Of a DNA stretch of 64,000 bases, positions 57,088 through 64,000 are shown piece by piece (the stretch's first letter is position 1; every line of letters begins with the position of its first letter). The position numbers and the translations under genes are program-made. Origin of the DNA: Emiliania huxleyi CCMP1516 (Eukaryota > Haptophyta > Isochrysidales > Noelaerhabdaceae); contig NW_005195300.1 in NCBI RefSeq assembly GCF_000372725.1, forward strand, positions 398,668 through 462,667. The letters are read 5' to 3'. A model generated the notes under the pieces. It had not been told where the DNA came from. It ran no database searches and was given only the letters and a program-made list of their open reading frames with translations.

Positions 57088-58624
57088 TCAACGGCGCCTC
57101 GCACCGGGGCTGTCCTTTGCGCACGCCGCCACCACCGCATAGTCGAAGACAGGCTGCGGGCCGTTCGCCAGGCCCTTCACGATCGTGATCTCGCGGTACG
57201 CGACCGGTGAGTTCTTGCACGTATTCACAAAGTCGTCGGGGGAGGGCATGCCCATCTCGGCCTCCGACTTGCGGATGAGAAGGCCCTGGTAGTCCCACGC
57301 GGTGCCCACGGCCATCTCAACAGTCTCAGTCTCTCCGAAGAGTTCCGGGGCAAGGCCGTACATCACGGCGGACGAGTCCCAGAGCCGGTAAAAGAACTGG
57401 GGGGCGGCAAAGGTGGCGTAGCTCTCGTTGATGGCGTTATAGATTAGCTGGTTGCACTCAGGCGATTTGGCCTCATAGAGCGTCTTCATGAACCCTTCCC
57501 CGGACTCGTCGTTCGGGATCGGGAGCTGATCGGCGAGGTCGAGCGGCGCAAGGAAGATGGGGAAGGTCGTAGTGCGGAAGATGTAATCCGCGGCCGGCAC
57601 ATCGCCCCACACGTTCCACTCGGGCCAGCTCGACGTGAACGCCCCGCAGGACGTGACCGGCGTACCCGCCATGGCTTTGGCCATGCCGCGCCGGGCGGGC
57701 ATGAGAGCGTTCACTGGAGCTCCGCACTGGCACGGCGGCGGGTCGCCAGCCGCCGCGCAGCCCCAGGCCTCGTAGAGCTCATCCGTCATCTTTGGGAATC
57801 CGTCCCATTGACTTTCCTCGAGATTGCCGGGCACGTCGATCGCGCCCGCCATCCACACCATCTTTGCAATCTTGTTGGCGAGGTACGGCTTCTTCTCAAA
57901 TACCATTTTGAGGTTGGTCAGGGTGCCGACCTGCAAACGCAGCGCGGCGCACGGCGGCGGTTGTCTTGAGTGAACGCGTGCGAGGATGTGCGCTGAGAGC
58001 CCTATCACGCCTGAAACAGGGTGATGCTGTTATCGGCCGCCGCCTCGAGCGTTGCCTCGAGCCAAACCTCGCCGTCGGCGATGCAGGTGTCCATATTTGG
58101 TTCGGGCATGACCTTGACCGACTCAAGGTTGTACATCTTGTCGGAGTCGGTCCGGTACGCCATTGGGAACGGATTGAAGAGCCGAGCCTGGTACACGGTG
58201 GTGGACAGTGGGGTCAGTCGCGGCGCCGCACAAACTTAAGGAGTCCTTCTCCTCACTCCAGGCGTGCCTCGCTCAGTGTGACGGCATTGCTGCCAATGGG
58301 GACAGCTTCCCCGTAATAGGAGGCGCGGAACTTGTCCACGATTTTGAACGACGTCGGTGGCACGCTGTCCGCGTTGATGACGATCGAGCCTATATCGATC
58401 TCCAAGGACCGCTACCTCTCGCAATCTCGCATGAAATGGGGGTTGCCGGCCGCGAAACCGAGCAAGTTGATCTCTCCCTTATTGTGCGCCTCCATCACGA
58501 GCGCCTCGCCGAGAAAGTCATCGAGGACGGCATCGTGCACAAAGATGACCTGTGGGATGCCTCCAACCGACCCGAAGGCGTCGGCCCCGTGCAGCAGCGC
58601 CGCCGCGAGGCAGAGCGTACGCAT
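57088..58624 (-). CDS. Secreted inosine-uridine nucleoside hydrolase-like protein
   Basis: ATG at 58624 (MRTLCLAAALLHGADAFGSV, signal peptide). Exon 1 continues VIFVHDAVLDDFLGEALVME, a variant of the D-x-D-x(3)-DD calcium site of nucleoside hydrolases, to about 58424. Exon 2 (about 58396-58263) reads SIVINADSVPPTSFKIVDKF; exon 3 (about 58197-58015) ARLFNPFPMAYRTDSDKMYN ... ATLEAAADNSITLFQ; exon 4 (about 57930-57088) VGTLTNLKMVFEKKPYLANK, MVWMAGAIDVPGNLEE, PEWNVWGDVPAADYIF and FPIFLAPLDLADQLP, the conserved GPLTN / MGGAxxxPGN / EWNxxxDPEAA / PLD series. The family splits ribosides into base and ribose for purine and pyrimidine salvage. The exon 3-4 intron is GC-AG; the exon 1-2 join is unresolved. 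Confidence 0.75.
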
Positions 58625-58753
58625 GGATGTGTGGGATCGGCGAGGCCGCCGACGGAACGTCTCGCTCACGCTGAGAAAAATTCTGAAACGGCGTGCAGCA
58701 GAGTCACCGACGAGTCGGTCCGCGTGACTCCTCGTGTCCCGCACCGTTCTCAC

Positions 58754-59342
58754 ACATCCATTAACTCACTTTGGCCTCACTGAAGCAAGCCCTCAATCCT
58801 GAATCCTCAGATTTTAGATTAGGACGCTGTCTACCCCCTAGCAGCACAGGCCGGAAATGAATTGATTGTTTTTTCAGGCACTTAGAGCACACAGTGCCCA
58901 GGTGCGCGACACGGAACAGGGAGACGCTCTCCTTCCCTCGCGTGTTGCCCGCGTCACGCTCCTTTTTGCCCGGCCGCGCGCAGGGCAGCGCTAATCGGGC
59001 GCCCTTTGCTCCTCCGCAAGCTGCTTGCTATATAGCGGGCCAAAATATACGCAGAAGATGCTGTCGAAGATGCGGTCGAGCCTTCCGAATGGCGCGCAGC
59101 GCCGGCGCGCAGCGCCACGCCGCACGCGTCCGCCGGAGGCCCGCCGGAGGCTCTTGCTGCGGCCACACTCCGGCAAGTTTGCCGCGCGCAGCGCCCCGCG
59201 CCGCAGGCCCGCCGGAGGCTCCCCGGCCGACGCGTCAAGGCTGCTTTCGGCAGCGCCGGCGCGCAGCGCCACGCCGCTAGGCGTCCGCCGGAGGCCCGGC
59301 CGCCGGAGGCTCTTCATGCTGCGGCGCCACACTCGGGCAGAG
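58754..59342. repeat. CGCAGCGCCACGCCGC / CGCCGGAGGC repeats
   Basis: An 80-90 bp unit (GGCGCGCAGCGCCACGCCGC, then CGTCCGCCGGAGGCCCGCCG and GGCTCTT) occurs at about 59101-59175 and 59253-59336, with partial copies between. A TATA-like GCTATATAGCGGG is near 59027. No gene recognised. Confidence 0.65.
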
Positions 59343-59488
59343 GGTTGTGCGCCGGGCCCTCCTCGTGCTCGGCTCCAGCGCGAGTATAGACAAAGTGTTA
59401 CCATCAACAGAGGAGAAGGATCTGACCTCAGCGCCGATGTGGCCAAGCGCTGGTAGCGTGCTTTTACCTCACACCCACGGTCTCACCC
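59343..59488. repeat. Inverted copy of the 5.4 kb dispersed repeat
   Basis: Reverse complement of 5388-5526, sharing GTTGTGCGCNGGGCCCTCCT, GGCTCCAGCG, GAAGGATCTGACCTC, CCAAGCGCTGGTAGCGTG and TTTTACCTCACACCCA. Positions 59489-59613 show nothing else. Confidence 0.7.
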
Positions 59489-59613
59489 GCTATAGACCAT
59501 AGCGTGCATAGACAAACCCAATAGATACGCGAGCACAGGCGGGCAACGGCAAGACCCCACCTGGGGCGTGGGGGTTTGGCCCTCTCACTGAAAACCCCGT
59601 GCGGAACGAGAAA

Positions 59614-61495
59614 TCATCGCACCACCACCCTTGGCAGCACAAAGCCGCGCCAGATGTCCGCCAGCTCCGGAGCCGCTCCCTCGCGGCTGTCGAAGCGCTC
59701 CTCGTCCCAAGCGATCAGGTAGCCCAGCCGCATCACCTCGACCGCCCGCTTGCGAGCCGCCTCCGGGAAGAGCTCGTGCGACTGGGGCGACCACTCCGCC
59801 GCCTTGAGGATGAGCCTGCCCACCGCCACCGCCTCAGCCGCTGGCTGCAGGTTGGCCGGCCTGAGGGAGGGCAGAGGCGTGGGGTGTTCAAAGAGAGGAT
59901 CCGGCGAGTCGGGGAGAGACCATTGCATTGCGCGCCTCAGTGCGTGTGCCTTGGCCTCGCCCGCCACGCGCACGCCGAAGCGGGCCGTCGAAGCGTTTGC
60001 GGAGACGACGACGCCGACCTTGCCGTTCATCGAGGGCCGCGAGACGAGAGAACGGATCTTGACTGTGGAGCCGACGGCCGCAGCGGTCGGATCCGACTCG
60101 CCCCACGAGCAGAGGACGCGCGCCCGCTCGAGGGCAGAAGGCGCACCGGCGAGCAGGTCTGCGCCGCCGCGCAGCAGCGCCCGCGCCCGCTCGACGGTGA
60201 GCGCCTGCGGAAGAGGTGCAATGGGAGTGAGGACAGCGCGCTCACGCCTTCAGCCGCTAGTCTCGGGCACGCCTCGAGGTGCTGGAGCGGCGTCCAACCG
60301 CGGCTGGCGACCAGCCAGGCGGCGAGGTCGGCGTGGCCTTCACGGCCTACAATCTCCTCGGGTGTGCCGAAGGGCGTAGCGGCGCGGGAGGCGCCGTAGG
60401 AGGAGAGGAGCTTGGCGACGTCGAGGTGGCCCTCCTGGCACGCCATGAACAACGGCGTGGTGCCGTCCTCGCTGGCCTGGTCTACCGCCGCGCCAGCCTC
60501 GAGGAGCAGCCGGACACACTTGAGGTGGCCTTCCTCGCACGCCATGAACAGCGGCGTGGCGCCGTTCTGCGGGGCTTGGTTGATCGCCGCGCCCGCCTCG
60601 AGAAGCAGCCAAACGCACTCGGGGTGGCCCTCCTGGCTCGCCATGAACAGCGGCGTGGTGCCTTCGTTGCAAGCTTGGTTGACCGCCGCACCAGCCTCAA
60701 CGAGCAACCGAACGCACTCGAGGCGGCCCTCCTGGCACGCCATGAACAGCGGCGTGACGCCGTCGTTCATCGCTTGGTTGATGTCAGCGCCAGCGCCGCG
60801 CAGCAGCCGGGCGACCTCGGGGTGGCCATTCAGGCACGCGATGTGCAGCGGCGTGATCCGTCGGTCCTGGCCTGGTTGATTGCCGCGCCAGCGTCGCGCA
60901 GCAGCCGGGCGCACTCGAGGTGGCCCTCCTGGCACGCAACGTACAGCGGCGTGCGGCCTTCAGAATCCGCTTGGTTGACCGCCGCGCCAGCCTCCAGGAG
61001 CAGCCGGGCGCAGTCGATCTCGCCAGTCAAGCTCGCAGCACTCAGCGGCGTGGTGCCTTCATCATCAGCCTGGTCGACCGCTGCGTTGGCCTCGACGAGC
61101 AGCCGCGCGATCTCGAGCTGCCCCTTCTCGCTCGCGACGAACAGCGGCATGCGGCCTTCAGCGTCTGCTTGGTCGGTCGCCGCGCCAGCCTCGACGAGCA
61201 GCCGGGCGCACTCAATCTGGCCCTCCTGGCACGCGGTATACAGCGCGGAAGCGCCGCCGCCAGTCGTCGCCCCGAAGCTCACGCCGCTGTCGAGCAGCAG
61301 CCGCACCGCCTCGGCCTGCCCGTGACGAGCGGCCCAGGTGAGCAGCGTGTCCTGCTGCTCGGTGCCGTGCCGCGCGTCGAGCTGGGCAATATGTGACGTG
61401 CCGTGCGTCCCCTGTCCGGAGAGGAAGGCGCGCAGCGAGGCCAGGTCGCCCCGAGCCAGGTCGGCGAGGCGGGTTGGGAGGATGGCGTCGCTCAT
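59614..61495 (-). pseudogene. Ankyrin-repeat protein, paralogue of the 20-22 kb gene, one-base frameshift
   Basis: ATG at 61495 (MSDAILPTRLADLARGDLAS, LRAFLSGQGTHGTSHIAQLD). About eleven ankyrin repeats follow (EGRTPLYVACQEGHLECARL-type). At about 60859 a single base is missing: the text reads ...AINQARTDG then shifts; the next frame resumes ITPLHIACLNGHPEVARLLR. A downstream exon (about 60200-59614) after an intron near 60270-60200 reads LTVERARALLRGGADLLAGA, STVKIRSLVSRPSMNGKVGV, WSPQSHELFPEAARKRAVEV and ends RGFVLPRVVVR. The module DLAAWLVASRGWTPLQHLE, the (G)AD-L repeat and WSPxSHxLFPxAA are shared with the 20-22 kb gene. The frameshift would truncate the protein if real; an assembly error is possible. 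Confidence 0.7.
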
Positions 61496-61542
61496 GCCAG
61501 AAAGAAAAAAAAACTGCGGATAAGAAAAACAACGACTCGCGC

Positions 61543-61585
61543 CATCCCTCCCTTGGGTTGTCTGTTTTCTTTCTTTCTTTCTTTT
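61543..61585 (-). mobile_element. Introner-family 5' fragment
   Basis: On the minus strand: AAGAAAGAAAGAAAACAGAC then AACCCAAGGGAGGGATGG, then unrelated sequence. Only the first ~45 bp of the element are present, about 50 bp upstream of the ankyrin ATG. Confidence 0.75.
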
Positions 61586-61597
61586 CTGCGCTAGAAT

Positions 61598-61720
61598 TTT
61601 GAGCTCAGCCTTCGATGTTATGAAACAAACGCAAGGCGGACATGGCATATCGCTCTCGGGCCCACAGACATCCCGCACACCCGCCGCCCCCCGCGCGCGC
61701 CCACCCCGGCCGGGAGAAAG
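61598..61720. repeat. Dispersed repeat, direct copy of 49.76-49.90 kb
   Basis: Begins TTTGAGCTCAGCCTTCGATG and ends CCGGCCGGGAGAAAG. It sits directly beside the introner fragment, so several elements have accumulated upstream of this gene. Positions 61721-62005 hold no gene that I recognise. Confidence 0.8.
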
Positions 61721-62005
61721 AATTTTACAACCAAACTCCCTCGCACAGGGGAAAGAAAAAAAAGCGGCCAAATACTCCAAGTGCTCCAAGCGAGGACTTT
61801 CAAGAAAAAAACAAGGGCCGAGTTGCGCTAGAGAGAAGCGCCCTACGTCGCGCCGCTTGGCCAGGGTGTGATCAAGAGGTGCGCCGCATTTGACTGCCAC
61901 ATTCGCGCCCCTGGAGTGCCCGCACCACAAACAAACAAGGGAGGAGGGGGTGCGATCTGGGCATTTCGGCAGGTCTGGGCATTCGATTGCACACGCAGAG
62001 AGGCG

Positions 62006-63417
62006 TCACCCTCGCGTCGCCATGCTCTTTGACACGCCGGCCGGCAGCCCTATCGCCCGGCCGCGCGCGTTGCCAAACTCGGCCGATACGATCGTCGCGC
62101 CGGTGAAATCCGCGCCGTCCAGGTCGCACTCTGCAAAGTTGACCGCGTCGAGGGTGGCGCCGCGGAAGGTCGCGCCCTGCAGCTGCGCGCCCGTAAACTC
62201 GACCTTGGGGGGTAGGGGAGGGTGGGTTCGGGTACCGTGGGGTAGGGGAGGGTGGGTTCGGGTACCGTGGGGTATGGGAGAGGCGACCTTGGAGAGCGCC
62301 GCGCCGCTGAAGTTGGCGCGCGGCGCGATCGCCTCCTTGAGCTCGCCTGTGCAACACAAAACGCGTCGTCGCGGCGATACCTCGCTTGAGTGCGCCGTTG
62401 CTGGTGGCGGTGCAATCTCGGGCCATCTCGGGCTATCTCGTGGGGGGGGGTAGTCTCGGGCACTCTCGGGCACTCTCGCCGTTACTGATGGCGGTCCCCC
62501 GGAAAGAGGCGCCGGCGAGTTTCGCCCGGTTGGCGAGGAGCTTGCCGAGGAAGTTGAGGCCTGCGAGGTTGAGGCCTATACCTCGAGTCATCTCGGGTAA
62601 TCTCGGGGAATCTCGGGGAAGTTGAGGCCTGCGAGGTTGAGGCCTAGAGAGGGGCCTCGAGCGATTGGCGGCGGCAGTGCCCGAGATTCTCCGAGGTTGA
62701 CGCCTCCGCGAGGCTGCGACGCCTAGAAAAGGCAGGGACGACGGCTGCGGCCGCCGCCGAAGGAACGACAGCGGCCGCGGGCAGGCGAGGGCGGGCGCCG
62801 TCGGCCATCGCTCGGCTTATCTCCACCTCGCCGTCGAAGGTAGCGCCCGTGAAGACCGTGCGCGAGTCGAAGGTGCAGCGCTCGAAAGCCACGTCGCGGA
62901 AGCGGGCCTAGAGGGAGGGTGCGGGAGAAGGCTTCCAGCAAGGGGCTTGCCGCGGCAGTGTGTCGCGCTCGGCGCTAGAGACTGAGGTGGGGGCGGCGAT
63001 GGCGGCGGAGGCGGCGGAGGCGATGGCGGTGGCGGGGACGGCGGGGGAGGTGAGGGCGGCGGCGGCGGTGAAGGAGGCGGCGGCGACGGGGGCGGCGGCA
63101 AAGGGGGTGGGGGGGACGGGGGCGGTGGCGAGGGCGGCGGTGGAGAGGGCGGCGGCAGGCTGGGCGGTGGCGGCGACGGCGGCGGGGTGTGCACCCCCTC
63201 GAACCGCGCCGCGCGGAAGTCGGAGGCGAGAAACTTGCACCACTCGATCCCGGCCTAAGGTAAGGTAAGGTGAGGGACACTTCTCCACACACACACGAGG
63301 TGGTGGGGCGACGGCCAGGCAACCCCTCGCGTCTCCACGTCTGACGACAGGAGCCCCACGGCATTCAGAGTGCAAGGCCCAGTGCGCGTGGGTGAGCGGT
63401 GTGTGTGTGTGTGCGTG

Positions 63418-63479
<62 letters not shown>

Positions 63480-63731
63480 AGCGTGTGCGTGTGCGTGTGC
63501 GTGTGCGTGTGCGTGTGTCGGCCTCAGTGAAGTCAACGCCGACGAAACTGGCGCCGTCGGTCGTGTCGATGTAGCGCAGCGACGCCTGGTCGAGCTGCGC
63601 GCCTGTGGAGGGTGAGAGTGGGGGGGCGGGGCTTTCCCCCCGTCTCTGCTGCTGCTGCTGCTGCCGCTGCTGTTGCTGCTGCTGCCGCCGCCGCCGCCGC
63701 CGCCGCTGCCGCCTCTGCTGCTGCTGCCGCC

Positions 63732-63795
<64 letters not shown>

Positions 63796-64000
63796 CTTGC
63801 GCATGTTGCTGCGCGCCGTCTAGCCGAGACTTGCGCATGTTGACGCTGTCGAGAGTTGCTCGCGTCAGCTTCGCCTTCTCGAGCACCACGCCCCCCAACT
63901 CGGTGTTCTTGAGGGTCGCGCCCACGAAAGAGGCGCCGCTCGCTGCGACGTCCGTCAGGATGGCATCCTGCAAGGAGGGGTGGGAGAGGTGGGAGGGGTG
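62006..64000 (-). CDS. Pentapeptide-repeat protein, multi-exon, runs off the window end
   Basis: Exons recognised on the minus strand: to about 63812 (MQDAILTDVAASGASFVGAT, LKNTELGGVVLEKAKLTRAT), about 63604-63527 (AQLDQASLRYIDTTDGASFV, GVDFTEA), about 63255-63190 (AGIEWCKFLASDFRAARFEG), about 62908-62815 (RDVAFERCTFDSRTVFTGAT), about 62560-62480 (LNFLGKLLANRAKLAGASFR), about 62345-62296 (LKEAIAPRANFSGAALSK) and about 62205-62006 (VEFTGAQLQGATFRGATLDA ... ending VSKSMATRG). The A(D/N)Lxx/F rhythm gives the four-sided pentapeptide beta-helix. Introns are nearly pure simple repeats: CAG/CTG, GT, GGC, decamers and the CCCATCCCC-type motif. Joins are tentative and function is unknown. Confidence 0.65.
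62979..63188. repeat. GGCGG-rich intron tract (PPPSPPPP in minus translation)
   Basis: Irregular GGCGGxGGxGACGG units. On the minus strand it reads as (PPPPSP)n in frame with the preceding exon (EGVHTPPPSPPPP), but the frame then leaves pentapeptide sequence, so it is read as an intron beginning GAGGGG|GTGCAC. Confidence 0.6.
63256..63330 (-). repeat. GGTAAGGTAAGG/CTCCACACACACA element forming a splice acceptor
   Basis: Relative of the 43.9 kb and 36.87 kb repeats. In minus orientation it ends CACCTTACCTTACCTTAG directly at the start of the AGIEWCKFLAS exon, so the repeat supplies both the polypyrimidine tract and the acceptor. Confidence 0.65.
63396..63515. repeat. (GT)n microsatellite with GTGTGC interruptions
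   Basis: About 120 bp of GT with GTGTGC units at both ends; it lies in a pentapeptide-gene intron. Confidence 0.9.
63640..63793. repeat. (CTG)n / (CCG)n trinucleotide tract
   Basis: About 50 CTG, CCG and CCT triplets, including an uninterrupted run of more than 20 CTG (about 63733-63793). On the minus strand it is (CAG)n. It appears to be intronic: the flanking pentapeptide exon ends before it. Confidence 0.85.

Noticed and set aside
62908..63804. Minus-strand polyglutamine protein of 298 codons
   Set aside because: The frame links CAG, GT and GGC repeats lying between pentapeptide exons; it is an intron read-through.
1..64000. tRNA or rRNA genes
   Set aside because: No cloverleaf with matching arms and no rRNA core motifs were found by eye; a tRNAscan run would be needed to exclude a tRNA.

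Overview
The window looks like nuclear DNA of a unicellular alga with a secondary plastid, most likely a haptophyte of the Emiliania/Chrysochromulina type. This is inferred, because no search could be run. The reasons are: very GC-rich spliced genes; many GC-AG as well as GT-AG introns; introns built of simple repeats; signal-plus-transit presequences (infB, the 43.2 kb lumenal protein); TTAGGG-type telomere repeats; and algal families such as Cys-rich GCC2/GCC3 receptors, ankyrin arrays, F-box/RCC1, pentapeptide-repeat and proline-rich wall-type proteins. It is not bacterial or viral: there are no operons or Shine-Dalgarno sites, and splicing is everywhere.

Layout. 0-9 kb: a PH-like gene (-) whose intron holds a 61-bp minisatellite, an Orai-like four-TM protein (-), and an intronless SNF2/RING ATPase (-). 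9-13 kb: a less GC-rich beta-helix (GH49-like) gene (+), then a LINE fragment abutting a truncated gene. 14-19.4 kb: a complete 11-exon translation initiation factor IF-2 gene (+), whose introns include a transposed introner, a telomere-repeat intron, and a large intron carrying a stray copy of the 3' end of the 25 kb BTB gene plus a 100-N gap. 20-24.7 kb: an ankyrin gene, a gene fragment, a LIM fragment and a PH-like membrane protein. 25-27.7 kb: a BTB/MATH/BACK gene (-). 27.8-36.1 kb: a very large membrane receptor with a beta-helix, 14 WD40 repeats, Cys-rich repeats, membrane segments and a TIR-like tail. 36.9-43.7 kb: two divergent gene pairs (F-box/RCC1 with a capsule-synthesis-like gene; a multi-exon WD40 gene with a thylakoid-lumen coiled-coil protein). 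44-49.7 kb: a frameshifted proline-rich/dockerin-like gene, a GLTP-fold gene and two glycosyltransferase-like genes. 50-58.6 kb: NAPRT-like, SET, secreted, duplicated Cys-rich and nucleoside hydrolase genes. 59.6-64 kb: a second ankyrin gene carrying a one-base frameshift, and a pentapeptide-repeat gene running off the end.

The main theme is intron birth. One hairpin-forming short element occurs at least seven times. Three copies are flanked by perfect 10-12 bp direct repeats, and one of those supplies an exact coding intron in infB. Separately, several introns lie between perfect 24-29 bp duplications of the exon junction. One of these is filled with telomeric repeat. The second theme is the TIR-ended receptor, whose near-identical WD40 blades look recently amplified. 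Exon joins given for infB were checked for reading frame throughout; joins in other genes are stated as tentative where they could not be closed.
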